64,000 bases of DNA from Pseudopedobacter sp035496935 (GCA_035496935.1 DATJED010000010.1:499041-563040), one strand, 5' to 3'. Shown: positions 34,666 to 44,689, numbered from the stretch's first letter. Numbers and translations are program-made. Notes: a model not told the origin generated them from the letters alone.

Positions 34666-35640
34666 TTAACCGATGTAACTTTCTAAGATTTTAAAACCTT
34701 CGGTGGTTTTTAGTGTAACATGTTCGCTAGTTGCGGGAATCAAAATACAGTCGCCCATTTGTACATGCAATTCCTCAATCCCGTAGTTTAAAATGTAAGA
34801 ACCCTCCACACAAACATGAATTACAAAGCTGTCTAAAATGCTGTAATCTCTCGCTGTATCCTGCGTGTAAGCCAACATATTGGTAGTGAAGTATGGACAA
34901 TCTACCAGTTCAATAGGTTGATTGAACGAAGGATCGTATTTAGTTTTATACTCATCATAAAAAGTATAATCAATTGCGTCCAAAGCTTCATCAACATGTA
35001 ACTCTCTTTTGTTGCCTTTATCGTCAACGCGGTCGAAATCGTAAATGCGATAGGTAATATCAGATGTCTGCTGAATTTCGGCAATCAATAAGCCTTTTCC
35101 AATGGTATGAACACGGCCTGCCGGTAAAAAGAAAACATCTCCTGCTTCCACTTCTTCTTTATTTAAGATGTCTGTTAATTCGCCGGCATTGAATTTTTTT
35201 AGGTATAACTCTTTATCCACTTGCTGATTAAAGCCCGAGATAAGTGTAGCGCCCGCATCGGCCTGTATTACGTACCACATTTCTGTTTTACCTTTGGAGT
35301 TGTGACGTTTTTTAGCCAATTCATCATCGGGGTGAACTTGGATTGAAAGATCTTCATTGGCATCAATAAACTTAACTAATAAAGGAAATTCGTTGCCAAA
35401 TCTGTCGTAGTTTTTTTTACCGATAAGCTCCGCTTTTTTGTCATTCAATAAATCGGCTAGCGAAGTGCCTGTTAACGGACCGTTTGCAATAACCGAAACA
35501 TCAGACTTTACGCCGGATATTTCCCAGGTTTCGCCACAGTTTGGTAGTGGTGCAAAATCTTTATCTAAGTAAGTTTTGATTTTTTTTCCGCCCCAGATTT
35601 TATCTTTAAATATGGTTTTAAATTTTAATGGATATAGCAT
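34666..35640 (-). CDS. manA: Mannose-6-phosphate isomerase, class I
   Basis: Interconverts mannose 6-phosphate and fructose 6-phosphate, feeding GDP-mannose for exopolysaccharide synthesis. Zinc-ligand motifs are SIQVHPDDELAKKRH (about 98-112) and KTEMWYVI (Glu ligand), followed by FLPAGRVHTIGKGLL (about 170-184). Length 324 aa corresponds to the shorter bacterial class. It stands at the outer end of the leftward polysaccharide gene block, 108 bases after the sugar-transferase gene, which suggests functional linkage. Confidence 0.93.
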   Translation of the reverse strand: MLYPLKFKTIFKDKIWGGKKIKTYLDKDFAPLPNCGETWEISGVKSDVSVIANGPLTGTSLADLLNDKKAELIGKKNYDRFGNEFPLLVKFIDANEDLSIQVHPDDELAKKRHNSKGKTEMWYVIQADAGATLISGFNQQVDKELYLKKFNAGELTDILNKEEVEAGDVFFLPAGRVHTIGKGLLIAEIQQTSDITYRIYDFDRVDDKGNKRELHVDEALDAIDYTFYDEYKTKYDPSFNQPIELVDCPYFTTNMLAYTQDTARDYSILDSFVIHVCVEGSYILNYGIEELHVQMGDCILIPATSEHVTLKTTEGFKILESYIG

Positions 35641-35748
35641 TGTTTAGATGTTTTTTGGTAAAACTAATCAAAAATAATTAGATGGAAATTGCTAAAGACA
35701 AAGTTGTTTTTAGCGTTATTTTAGCAATGAGGTGTGGGAAATGGATTT

Positions 35749-37134
35749 TTAAAAAGCGTTATCATCGCCTTTTAAGGTAACTAAAACAGTTTTGATAATG
35801 ATTTTCAAATCGAGCCAGATACTCCAGTTTTCAATGTACCAAACATCATATTCAATCCTTTTAATCAGTTGCTCTTCATGTTTAATCTCGCCCCTGAAAC
35901 CGTTTACCTGAGCGTAACCTGTAACGCCAGGTTTCTGAAAATGGCGAACCATGTATTTCATAATGATAGCCGAATATTCTTCGGTATGTTTTAACATATG
36001 CGGACGCGGACCTACTACAGACATTTCTCCCTTAAGCACATTGAAGAACTGGGGAAGCTCGTCAATGCTCGATTTTCTTAAAAATTTACCCAGCTTGGTA
36101 ATTCTTTTGTCTCCACGGGTTACCTGTTTGCTGTTGGCCTCATTGTTCATTTTTAAACTACGGAACTTGATGCATTTAAAAGGTTTGTTGTTTAAGCCCG
36201 AACGTTCCTGCAAAAAGAAAACAGGTCCTTTTGAGTCCAGTTTTATCAGTAAAGCAATAATAGGTACTAACCAGCTCAATAAAAAAATGGTGACTAAACT
36301 GCTAAATACAATATCAAACACCCGCTTTTTTACCTTTACGCCAAAATCTTCTAAAGGCTCTGACCGTAATGACAATACCGGAACGTTGTTCATATAGTCA
36401 AAATGCACATCGCGATCTACAAAATAATGCAAATCTGGCACAAATCTAAATCGCATACAAAGGTTTTCTGCATATTGGGCGATATTATAAATCTCTGGAT
36501 ATACTTCTGGCGAGAGCGTACAATAGATTTCGGTAACTTGGTTGGTCATAGCATATTGCACACTATCTTCCAAAGTGCCGAGGTAAACAAAGTCGTCATC
36601 GTTTTCTGGTCTGGCTTTTTCAGAAAAACATCCCAAAACAGTTAAACTTTTATTGGTTGTTCTGAGCTTAATAGCCAGGTCTTTGGCAAATGCATTATTC
36701 CCAATAATAACTACTTTATTAAGTGCAAGTTTTTTTCGGGCAATGTATCTTGAAATCTGCAGAAAGAAAATTCGGCTAATTAACAGATACGCGATAAATG
36801 AGCCGAAACTAATCAGCAGGTAATCCTTATTGAAGCTGAACCGTGAAAAATACAGGTAGATGAGAAGAAAAATGGCGTATAAAATAAATGCTCTGCTGGT
36901 GCGGCGGGCAAATTTTTTAAAGTTTAATATTTTATCGTTGATGTAAACTTCTGTTAAATAAGAACTTATTAGCCAAAAGATATTGTTCATTATAAAAAAT
37001 ACCACATGGCTGATGTTGGCGGAGTTGGTCTGGAAACTAAAATTTAGGAGCAATATTAAATGCAGAACGCATAAAAATCCTAAATCGGTAAAGGCAAAGA
37101 ATATTCGGAAAAGATTGTCGAATCTACTGTTCAT
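35749..37134 (-). CDS. Undecaprenyl-phosphate sugar phosphotransferase (WcaJ-like)
   Basis: Initiating enzyme of exopolysaccharide assembly: moves a hexose-1-phosphate to undecaprenyl phosphate. It has four N-terminal membrane helices (about 10-125), a nucleotide-binding-like middle (VIIGNNAFAKDLAIKLR near 143), and the C-terminal bacterial sugar-transferase domain starting VKKRVFDIVFSSLVTIFLL (about 262), with SKGPVFFLQERSGLNNKPF, RKSSIDELPQFFNVLKGEMSVVGPRP and the catalytic Asp-Glu. Length 461 aa is usual. It starts one base after the WecG-type gene stop in a tight operon. Confidence 0.92.
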   Translation of the reverse strand: MNSRFDNLFRIFFAFTDLGFLCVLHLILLLNFSFQTNSANISHVVFFIMNNIFWLISSYLTEVYINDKILNFKKFARRTSRAFILYAIFLLIYLYFSRFSFNKDYLLISFGSFIAYLLISRIFFLQISRYIARKKLALNKVVIIGNNAFAKDLAIKLRTTNKSLTVLGCFSEKARPENDDDFVYLGTLEDSVQYAMTNQVTEIYCTLSPEVYPEIYNIAQYAENLCMRFRFVPDLHYFVDRDVHFDYMNNVPVLSLRSEPLEDFGVKVKKRVFDIVFSSLVTIFLLSWLVPIIALLIKLDSKGPVFFLQERSGLNNKPFKCIKFRSLKMNNEANSKQVTRGDKRITKLGKFLRKSSIDELPQFFNVLKGEMSVVGPRPHMLKHTEEYSAIIMKYMVRHFQKPGVTGYAQVNGFRGEIKHEEQLIKRIEYDVWYIENWSIWLDLKIIIKTVLVTLKGDDNAF

Positions 37135-37135
37135 A

Positions 37136-37882
37136 TCAGTTTTTGGTATGAGCGTTATTTTTAAATTTCTGATTTATAATATGATAAAAGAAAACGGGGC
37201 CGTAATAAATGTAACGTTTCCACATCCGTTTAGGTTCTTTAACTAATCTTCCCAGCCATTCCAGTCCAAAGTTAATCCAAATTTTATTAGGTCTTTCAAC
37301 TGTGCCGGCATAAAAATCGAAAACAGCGCCGATGGAGCAAATTAGCTGTGCAGCTAATTGATTTTTATGAGTATAAGCCCATTTTTCCTGTTTTGGTGCC
37401 GTCATCCCGATAAACAAAACATCGGGTTTGAAATTATTTACCTGCGTAAGCATTTCAGTATTTTCTTCATCGGTAAAAACCGACTTATATGGTGGCGAAA
37501 AAGTGCCAACTTTAACATTCGGATATTCCTTATTTACACGGTCTTTAATTTTTTGAAGCGTGGTAGGGCTGGAGCCTAAGTAAAAGCAGGAACCACCGGT
37601 TTGGTTCAGTTTTTCTAAACTGTACTGATGTAGATCGGCACCGGCAATTTTCTTAATTTGAATACCGTCCACTAGTTTAACGGCCGCAACAATGGCAATC
37701 CCATCGGGCAACAGTACATCTGCATTTTGTAATGATGTTTTAAATTCGGCATCATTTTCTGCAACACAATAAGAATATTGGTTAATGGTGTTCACCAATG
37801 TTTGGTGCGCAGTAGGCAACTGGTCTAAACTTTTGGCAAAAATATCGTAACCGATACTGTGTATGTTGTTCGAATTAGCCAT
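37136..37882 (-). CDS. WecG/TagA/CpsF family glycosyltransferase
   Basis: GT26-type transferase adding a sugar to a lipid-linked intermediate. Motifs are LLPDGIAIVAAVKLVDG (about 59), GADLHQYSLEKL, FYLGSSP, LFIGMTAPKQEKW (about 155) and SIGAVFDFYAGTVERPNKI (about 181). Length 248 aa is normal, no membrane helix. Its start overlaps the deacetylase stop by 8 bases. With the initiating transferase it builds the first sugars of the repeat unit; the sugars themselves are unknown. Confidence 0.9.
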   Translation of the reverse strand: MANSNNIHSIGYDIFAKSLDQLPTAHQTLVNTINQYSYCVAENDAEFKTSLQNADVLLPDGIAIVAAVKLVDGIQIKKIAGADLHQYSLEKLNQTGGSCFYLGSSPTTLQKIKDRVNKEYPNVKVGTFSPPYKSVFTDEENTEMLTQVNNFKPDVLFIGMTAPKQEKWAYTHKNQLAAQLICSIGAVFDFYAGTVERPNKIWINFGLEWLGRLVKEPKRMWKRYIYYGPVFFYHIINQKFKNNAHTKN

Positions 37883-38789
37883 TCAGTATTTGTTGTAATG
37901 CTTTGCGGTGCTTGTATTCGCCTGTACTTTTTATTTTTTTAAGGTTGTCCCAAACCGGACCTAAAATGAGTTTTGCTTTCAAAAATAACATCGATTCGTT
38001 GTTGGAGACGCCAATGCGTGGGACGCTCATGGTATTGTTCTCCGAATTGAAGTTTTTGGCTTCCGTAGAAAAAGTGATTTTTACACCGTTCGCTTTCAGC
38101 AGATTTTGTTCTCTTTCTGTGAAATCGTATCCCGGAATGCCATTAGGATATGAAAAACATTTGACAGGATGTCCTAATAAATTTGCCAGCTGTTTTACCG
38201 ATTCGTTGATTTCGTACGCAACATTTTCGTCGTTCTCGTTATTTAAAATCGGGTGGTTCATGGTATGCCCACCGATAGTTACCAAGCCTTCGCGGTCAAC
38301 TTCATGAAGCTGATCAATGCTCATGTTCTGGTAAGATTTTAAAGGCGTATCTGTTTGTGTACGGTACAATGTCAAAAATTGATGGATGGTTGCTATATCA
38401 AAAGCCTTTAATACGTTAAAAATATTATAAGGTTCTAACTTTTCTATAGCCACATTCTTTTCTTTTGCGATAATCTGCTTCAGTAATAAAGCATCATAAC
38501 CTTCCACTTCCTGAAACCAATAATTGCTGCCCTCGTTAAATATTTTTGGCGATACATATAAAGATGCCGGAACATTATGCTTTTTTAAAACTGGATAAAT
38601 AAAATCGTAAAAAGTTTTATCGCCATCGTCAACGGTAATGTGGCAGGCATTTTTCAGTTTGATTTTTCCATCGTAATAATCAATCAAAGTGTCGATGCTT
38701 ACCATTTGGTATTTTGATTTTATCAATCTGATGGCATTTTCAAACCACGCTGGGTTATCTACCAAATGGAAATTCAATATTTTATTCAT
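37875..38789 (-). CDS. Polysaccharide deacetylase (NodB/CE4-like)
   Basis: Predicted metal-dependent N- or O-deacetylase acting on polysaccharide or its precursor. The NodB motif 1 is HITVDDGDKTFYDFIYP (about 53-69; Asp-Asp), motif 2 is GGHTMNHPIL (about 174, metal-binding histidines) and FSYPNGIPGYDF follows near 218. It has no signal peptide, so it may act in the cytoplasm or the protein is exported by other means. It overlaps both neighbours by 8 bases, consistent with one operon. Substrate unknown. Confidence 0.88.
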   Translation of the reverse strand: MNKILNFHLVDNPAWFENAIRLIKSKYQMVSIDTLIDYYDGKIKLKNACHITVDDGDKTFYDFIYPVLKKHNVPASLYVSPKIFNEGSNYWFQEVEGYDALLLKQIIAKEKNVAIEKLEPYNIFNVLKAFDIATIHQFLTLYRTQTDTPLKSYQNMSIDQLHEVDREGLVTIGGHTMNHPILNNENDENVAYEINESVKQLANLLGHPVKCFSYPNGIPGYDFTEREQNLLKANGVKITFSTEAKNFNSENNTMSVPRIGVSNNESMLFLKAKLILGPVWDNLKKIKSTGEYKHRKALQQILNG

Positions 38790-39849
38790 AACCGTAAATT
38801 AGGTTTAGCTTGCGGATATAATCTTGCGGATTAAAGTTCTTAAAAATAGTTTCTTTTGCCGATTTGCTGATGTTGGTTTGTAGTTCAGGATTGTTTCTGA
38901 TTTCCAAAACGGCACTTACAATATCCTCACTGTTTTTTACATTTACATAGAGACCGTTTTTTTTGTCCTCTACCACGTATTTTATGGAACCCACTTTGGT
39001 GACTACCGGAATCTGGCCAAAGGACATGGCTTCCAGCAAAGAGATTGGCAAACCTTCAAAAAAGGAGGGAAGCAAAAAAACATTGCAGGATTTTAAAAGC
39101 TCGGTTTTTTCGTCGCCGAAAACCACACCCTTAAAGTGGAATTTTTCATCCAATAAGGCTCCGAATTTTGAAATATATTCTGCTTCGTCTTCGCCTTTTC
39201 CGGCCATATAAAAATCGGGTATATAATGATGTTTTTCTATTAAGATTTTAAAAGCTTCATAAATATATGTTAGCCCTTTCTCTTTGCTTATTCTGCCTAA
39301 AAACAGGAATTTCAGTTCGTTTTCGGGTGTTCTCTCAAACAATTGAGCGTCATCTAAACTTAAGCTATTGGCTAAAACATGTACGTTTTTGCATTGGAAA
39401 GTTGTTTCCAAAAAAACTTTTTCGGTATCTCCCAAAACAATTTTTGGATTGTTTCCGGCAATAGATAGTTTTAAAAGAAATTTAGCCCAACTGGGTATGT
39501 CGTCATTTAAAATATAAGCTCCGCCATGAACATGGATCACCATCCTCACTCCAAAAAAACGGGTTAAAATAACCAAAGGACAGTCTCTAATTACCGATTT
39601 TGCATCTAAAGGCAGATTAAAATGAACCAGTTTATCTTTAGCTTTCATCAATAAAAAAAACCACTTAAAATAACTTTTTAAGATGTTTAAAACTCTGCTT
39701 AAACCCCTTCCGTCACTGTCACGCTTGCCAATTTCAAAATGGATGTAGTTGTGTGAAGGGTTTTTTTCGATGATGAAATTTGTAACCGAAGAGATACCGC
39801 TAACGTTGTGATTTGAATTTAAAGAAGGTGCGGTAATAATAATGTTCAT
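38782..39849 (-). CDS. Glycosyltransferase family 4
   Basis: GT-B fold sugar transferase of the repeat-unit pathway. The C-terminal half has FLFLGRISKEKGLTYIYEAF (about 193-212) and PSFFEGLPISLLEAMSFGQIPVV (about 270-292), the donor-binding E-x7-E signature. Length 355 aa. It is the first gene of the leftward block and is divergent from the Wza-like gene, with a 128-base shared upstream region. Donor and acceptor cannot be told from sequence. Confidence 0.92.
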   Translation of the reverse strand: MNIIITAPSLNSNHNVSGISSVTNFIIEKNPSHNYIHFEIGKRDSDGRGLSRVLNILKSYFKWFFLLMKAKDKLVHFNLPLDAKSVIRDCPLVILTRFFGVRMVIHVHGGAYILNDDIPSWAKFLLKLSIAGNNPKIVLGDTEKVFLETTFQCKNVHVLANSLSLDDAQLFERTPENELKFLFLGRISKEKGLTYIYEAFKILIEKHHYIPDFYMAGKGEDEAEYISKFGALLDEKFHFKGVVFGDEKTELLKSCNVFLLPSFFEGLPISLLEAMSFGQIPVVTKVGSIKYVVEDKKNGLYVNVKNSEDIVSAVLEIRNNPELQTNISKSAKETIFKNFNPQDYIRKLNLIYGYE

Positions 39850-39977
39850 AAATTAAATATGTTTAAAAATAAGTTCTTTTAGTCAAACCGAATGAATTAA
39901 TTTTACTTTTACGTATATTTTGCCCTTGCCCTGGCTGTGCCGTGGTAAAAAAAAGATCGTAAAAAAGTGCACTTTAC

Positions 39978-40769
39978 ATGAGATTGAAACACAGTATCTA
40001 TTATATTTTTTTGTTGATTTTTGTGCTGAGTTCTTGCAGTAGGTACAGGCAGATTCCTTATTTTCAGGACTTAAAACTAAGCAATCCGATAACGGAAGAA
40101 ATCGGTAATTTTTCTCCGTTAACTATCCAAAAAGATGATGTTTTAGGTATAATTGTTAGCAGTTCCAGTACAGAAGCTTCGGCAGTTTTTAATAACAAAC
40201 TTAGCCGAGTTAACAGCAATAACGAGGATGTAAGTGCCGGAAACCCAATTAATCCTTACGAAGGTTATTTGGTAGATGCAAATGGCGAAATCCAGTTTCC
40301 AGTTTTAGGGAATTTAAAAGTTGCCGGATTAACTACGCCACAGCTCCGGAAAATGCTTTTGGATAAACTTGCGCCTTACCTAAAAAATCCGGCGGTAATT
40401 GCCAGAATTATCAATATGAAAGTTTCTGTTTTGGGAGATGTAGCAAGACCAGATATTTATCCTGTAAAAACAGAACGGATTACCGTTTTGGAGGCCTTGG
40501 CCTTGGCGGGCGATTTAACCATTACTGCAAAAAGAAAAGAAGTGATTTTAATAAGAGAACAGGATGGTAAAAGAGCTTATATTCCTATCGATTTAAACTC
40601 AAAATCGCTTTTTACATCAGATTATTACTACTTAAAAAGCAACGATATTGTATATGTACAGCCGGATAAAACTAAGTATGCACCTTATGATATTGGCTAT
40701 AGAAATGCAACCCTAATTGTTGCGGCGCTCTCGGTAATTGTTATTGGACTTTCTGCTATTTACAGATAA
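39978..40769 (+). CDS. Polysaccharide export lipoprotein (Wza-like)
   Basis: Outer-membrane/periplasmic export component. It has a lipobox (LSSCSR, Cys near residue 20), the Poly_export domain (YLVDANGEIQFPVLGNLKVAGL, about 94), an SLBB domain (VSVLGDVARPDIYPVKTERITVLEALALAG, about 150) and a C-terminal hydrophobic helix (VAALSVIVIGLSAI). The final helix may anchor it in the membrane. It starts the rightward block and is 3 bases from the co-polymerase gene. Confidence 0.93.
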   Translation: MRLKHSIYYIFLLIFVLSSCSRYRQIPYFQDLKLSNPITEEIGNFSPLTIQKDDVLGIIVSSSSTEASAVFNNKLSRVNSNNEDVSAGNPINPYEGYLVDANGEIQFPVLGNLKVAGLTTPQLRKMLLDKLAPYLKNPAVIARIINMKVSVLGDVARPDIYPVKTERITVLEALALAGDLTITAKRKEVILIREQDGKRAYIPIDLNSKSLFTSDYYYLKSNDIVYVQPDKTKYAPYDIGYRNATLIVAALSVIVIGLSAIYR

Positions 40770-40772
40770 TAT

Positions 40773-43145
40773 ATGTTTTCGCCGCAAAAAGATAATTATC
40801 CGGTAGTTAGGGCTTACAGCCAAGACGACTCTTTTAAGCCAAGAGAAGTGCTGATGAAATACCTTTTCCATTGGCCATTATTTTTGCTGTGTATTGGAAT
40901 AACACTTTCTTTGGCGGTTGTTTATCTGAAAATAACCAAACCTGTTTACGAGATTAAAGCTTCTTTACTAATAAAAGACGACAATAATTTAGAAAACAAT
41001 CGTCGCACTGGTATTGCACTGCAAGAACTGGATATTACATCGCCCAATAAAACCGTAGAAAACGAAATTGAAGTATTAAAATCACGTAGTTTGATGAATA
41101 CTTTGGTGGATGATCTGCAACTTTGGATTGATTATCAATCAAACAAAAAAATAGGTAAGGAAAATCTGTACGGAAAAAGCCCTGTGAAATTTATTTTTAC
41201 ACGTAAAGATGATAAACTGGAAGGTAAGAATGTAATAGTTTACATCAAAAATGACAAAACTTTTTTCTTGACAGAGAAAGACGATATAGCCGTTGAATAC
41301 CTTTTTGATAAAGAAATTACAACCTCTCTGGGGACTTTTAGGGTAGAGAAAACAAACTATTATACGCAGTACATCAGCAAATCTATCCAAGTTTCGTTCA
41401 AGGATTTTGAAAAAACGGTAAGTGATTATCAAAGAGAAATTAGCATTGAGTTGCTCAATAAAAAATCTCCAACTGTAGGTTTATCACTTACAGATGCGGT
41501 TAGAGAACGTGGAAAAGCTATTCTAAACCACCTCATTACAATTTACAACAAAGCTACAGCAAACGAAAAGAATCGGATCACTAGAAGTACCATCGATTTT
41601 ATTGATAGCCGTTTGGAAACCATTTCTAAGGAGTTGAGCGATGTTGAAAGCCAATCCGAAAAGTTTAAAAGTAGCAGGCGTTTAACGGATATTACGTCAG
41701 AATCGAGGATATTTTTAGAAAACGCACAAGCTAATGATAGTAAACTTAACGATGTTAAGGTAAAACTAAATGTGGTAGAAGGAATTGAGGACTATGTGAA
41801 TTCACCTTCGCTTTACAAAAAAGTACCTTCCACTTTAGGTATAGATGATCCGGGATTGAACATTATGATTGCCAAACTGAACCAGCTGGAAATTGATAAA
41901 TCCCGACTGTTGGCCAATACACCAGAAAACAACCCGATTTTTGGTCCCTTAAATTCGCAGATCGAAGAACTTAAGGCGGCAATTAAAATCAATATTTCGA
42001 CCATAAAATTAACTTTAGAAAATACGAGAACAAAATTGGAAGCTTTTGACGAGGCTTTTAAGGCCGATATCAGCAAGATTCCGGGAGAAGAACGTGAATA
42101 CGTAGCTATTAAAAGGCAAGAAAACGTAAAACAGGATTTGTTTTTGTATTTGCTAAAAAAGAAAGAAGAAATATCATTAAGCTATGCTTCAACTTTGGCT
42201 GATGCTAGGGTAATTGACGCTGCTTATGCCGGTCCGGTAAAATGGCCAAATAAAATGCTAATTTTGGTAATTGCACTTTTAGCAGGTTTTGGTTTACCGA
42301 TTGCCTTATTGGTTGGAAGAAACCTGTTTAACGATAAGGTTAAAGATAAAAGCGTTGTAAGCCGAGATACCAATTTGCCGATTATTGCCGAAATTAGACA
42401 AGTGGCTACCACATCGCCTATAATTATTAACAACGCCTATTTTAGTGGTGCAATTGAAGAATTTAGGTATTTGCGGACCAAGGTTTTGAGCTTGCATTCC
42501 GCAACAGAAAGAGGCAGGATAACGTTATTGACTTCAAGTATTATTGGCGAAGGAAAATCGTTCATTGCTTCAAATTTAGCGCTTACGCTTGCAAAATCTG
42601 GCCGTCGAGTGGTTTTGCTCGATTTAGATTTACGGAGAAATTATTTAGCATCTTTTTTTAATATTTCTGGCAATGAACCTGGAATGATCCAGTTTTTGGA
42701 AGGTGAAATCCCGAAAGAAAAACTGGTTAAAAAATCGGAACTGCATTATGGTTTGGATATTGTCCAGAGCGGATTTTCCTCAGAAAACCTACCATCAGAG
42801 CTGATTGAAAAACCTGAACTCGAAATTTTAATGGCTTGGTTAAAGCAAAATTACGATGACATTGTTATTTATGCGCCACCAATTAGGTTAGCGGCAGATG
42901 CATTGATTTTGGCTAAATTTAATCCGGTGTTGTTGTTTGTGGTGCGCTGTAACAGAACAAAAAAAGCGTATCTTAAATTTATTGATACCATGCAAAAAAG
43001 TTTTGCCAAAGCAAACATCGTAATCAATTCTGCAATACCAGAAGAAGGCATTAATGATTACGGAAAAAGCTATTATCCTAAAAACACAGACAAACCTAAT
43101 ATAGGCTTTAAACGAAAATTTATGATGTTTTTAAAGCGTTTTTAA
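40773..43145 (+). CDS. Polysaccharide co-polymerase/tyrosine-kinase-like protein (Wzc-like)
   Basis: Inner-membrane chain-length regulator with two membrane helices (about 35-55 and 490-510), a long periplasmic coiled-coil region and a cytoplasmic ATPase domain. The Walker A loop GEGKS is near residue 592 and A' is VVLLDLDLRRNYL. Where Walker B normally reads IIDTPP, this protein has DIVIYAPPIRL (about 699), so the conserved Asp is missing. The tail has a few tyrosines (NDYGKSYYPK). Length 790 aa. Kinase activity may be weak or absent; the scaffold role in polymerisation should remain. Confidence 0.9.
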   Translation: MFSPQKDNYPVVRAYSQDDSFKPREVLMKYLFHWPLFLLCIGITLSLAVVYLKITKPVYEIKASLLIKDDNNLENNRRTGIALQELDITSPNKTVENEIEVLKSRSLMNTLVDDLQLWIDYQSNKKIGKENLYGKSPVKFIFTRKDDKLEGKNVIVYIKNDKTFFLTEKDDIAVEYLFDKEITTSLGTFRVEKTNYYTQYISKSIQVSFKDFEKTVSDYQREISIELLNKKSPTVGLSLTDAVRERGKAILNHLITIYNKATANEKNRITRSTIDFIDSRLETISKELSDVESQSEKFKSSRRLTDITSESRIFLENAQANDSKLNDVKVKLNVVEGIEDYVNSPSLYKKVPSTLGIDDPGLNIMIAKLNQLEIDKSRLLANTPENNPIFGPLNSQIEELKAAIKINISTIKLTLENTRTKLEAFDEAFKADISKIPGEEREYVAIKRQENVKQDLFLYLLKKKEEISLSYASTLADARVIDAAYAGPVKWPNKMLILVIALLAGFGLPIALLVGRNLFNDKVKDKSVVSRDTNLPIIAEIRQVATTSPIIINNAYFSGAIEEFRYLRTKVLSLHSATERGRITLLTSSIIGEGKSFIASNLALTLAKSGRRVVLLDLDLRRNYLASFFNISGNEPGMIQFLEGEIPKEKLVKKSELHYGLDIVQSGFSSENLPSELIEKPELEILMAWLKQNYDDIVIYAPPIRLAADALILAKFNPVLLFVVRCNRTKKAYLKFIDTMQKSFAKANIVINSAIPEEGINDYGKSYYPKNTDKPNIGFKRKFMMFLKRF

Positions 43146-43219
43146 TACGTATATATCGTCAATAAAAAAAATAAATCACATAGATACATAAGGTAATATG
43201 ATAAGTGAAGGAGACAAAG

Positions 43220-43245
43220 TATGCAGAAGATTTATCTTCTGCATA
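43220..43245. repeat. Inverted repeat in the 43146-43387 gap
   Basis: Perfect 11-bp arms tatgcagaaga / tcttctgcata around a 4-base loop, in the 242-base gap between the co-polymerase and polymerase genes. It has no T-run. It could be a transcript hairpin or a regulator site; flanks contain cacatag- and tttgtggtt-like words often seen in intergenic repeats. Confidence 0.5.
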
Positions 43246-43387
43246 TAGCCTATATGAGACTATTGTAATTTGCAAAGTTCTGTATAAAAGCTATGTCTCT
43301 TTGTGGTTAAAACTACTGTGTTTAAGCTAATGGATATAATGTTTAGCTTTCAGCTTTATGCTTTTAGCTTTAATATGAAATAACAAT

Positions 43388-44671
43388 TTGAAAGAGTTAA
43401 TCTTAAAACTGATTCCGTACCTCGTTATCCTGCTTTCTTTTTATACCATTTTAAAAAGCAAACAGCCGGCTAAAGATTACCTGCTTTTTATCCTTTATTT
43501 TTACCCAATCATCTATTCTGCCGATTCGGTTTACAGTGCCTTTCAGTTTATAACCTACTTTTATTTCCTCTATTCGTTACGCAACAATCAGCCTCTGTTT
43601 AGCAACAGCAAGTTTGGGATAACGCTGTATGTTTTGATTGTGGTTTTCCTTGGTGCCTTAGGCTCAGATTTTGTTTCAAATTCCGTTCTCGGAATCGTTA
43701 AGTTTTTGCCCATCATTTTATTTATTCATGTATTAATTTCCGAGTGTTTAAAAGATCAGGAATTTGTTTTTAGGATTATATCGGCGCTTAAATTTACCTT
43801 GGCAATTTCTCTCGGATTTCTATTGTTGCAAATTGTGCTTGGGTTAAATTTCTCTTTAACAGTGATGGATAACCCAAACATCACTTTCGAGAGCATCCGC
43901 TATCCGGGAATTTTTCAAGATCCCCAAAAACACGCCCAGTTTTTATCAGCGTTAGCTTTTATCGCACTAATTAAAAAACCGGGAGATATCAATTATTCTA
44001 AATACAGCTACTATTTATTTGGTGGAGCGGTGATAGCCTTGTTTTTAACGGGCGGAAGAGCGGCGCTTTTAGGTTTGGTTCTAGGTATTTTCTTTATTGT
44101 ACTTTTTAGCGATACAAAAGTGAAGTTTTTGGGTGCTATTGGAATTGTGGCTGTTGGAATTGCGGTAATGAGCTTGAGCGAGTACCTGATTGTTTTTAGT
44201 CGTGGCGAATCTTTAGCCGAATCTTACGCCGTACGTAACGCAATTTGGCAAGATGCGTATAAAATGTATTTTAACCACTTTTGGTTGGGCATTGGGATCG
44301 ATAATTATGCTAAATACGTAGAAATACATGCGCCCGATCAGTTTTGGCTGGTGGATGGCGAAAAAGTGTTTTTTGACCATCCCGAAAGCGGTTATTTAAA
44401 ATTTTTGACAGAATTGGGCACTTTAGGTACTTTAGGGATTTTTGCATTTATATTTAATGCGATTTTTAGAGGATTAAAAACCTTTTTGGTTAAGGTTAAG
44501 GACTTTAATATCATATTTTTAATATCAGCTTTATTGAGCTGGTTTTTAGGTTTTTATTCGGTTTATTCGTTTGGAGACCAACGTATTATGATTTTAATTG
44601 CAACCGTTACATCGGTATTATTGGTTTACGCTCAGCGCTATGATCATGGCGTTTTGGTAATAACAGAATAA
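43388..44671 (+). CDS. O-antigen ligase/polymerase-family membrane protein (Wzy-like)
   Basis: Polymerises or ligates repeat units in the periplasm. It has about ten hydrophobic helices over 427 residues. A large loop after helix 8 holds the Wzy_C-type segment (AIWQDAYKMYFNHFWLGIGIDNY near 290). The predicted start is TTG (43388); no ATG in frame occurs between the upstream stop and the first hydrophobic helix. The gene lies between the co-polymerase and flippase genes, which suggests a polymerase more than a ligase. Confidence 0.82.
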   Translation: MKELILKLIPYLVILLSFYTILKSKQPAKDYLLFILYFYPIIYSADSVYSAFQFITYFYFLYSLRNNQPLFSNSKFGITLYVLIVVFLGALGSDFVSNSVLGIVKFLPIILFIHVLISECLKDQEFVFRIISALKFTLAISLGFLLLQIVLGLNFSLTVMDNPNITFESIRYPGIFQDPQKHAQFLSALAFIALIKKPGDINYSKYSYYLFGGAVIALFLTGGRAALLGLVLGIFFIVLFSDTKVKFLGAIGIVAVGIAVMSLSEYLIVFSRGESLAESYAVRNAIWQDAYKMYFNHFWLGIGIDNYAKYVEIHAPDQFWLVDGEKVFFDHPESGYLKFLTELGTLGTLGIFAFIFNAIFRGLKTFLVKVKDFNIIFLISALLSWFLGFYSVYSFGDQRIMILIATVTSVLLVYAQRYDHGVLVITE

Positions 44672-44689
44672 GAGAAGATAGGTTTATTT

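Noticed and set aside
39850..39977. Promoter of the Wza-like gene
   Set aside because: The TATATTTTG word is off the TAnnTTTG pattern by one base and has no matching -33 element.
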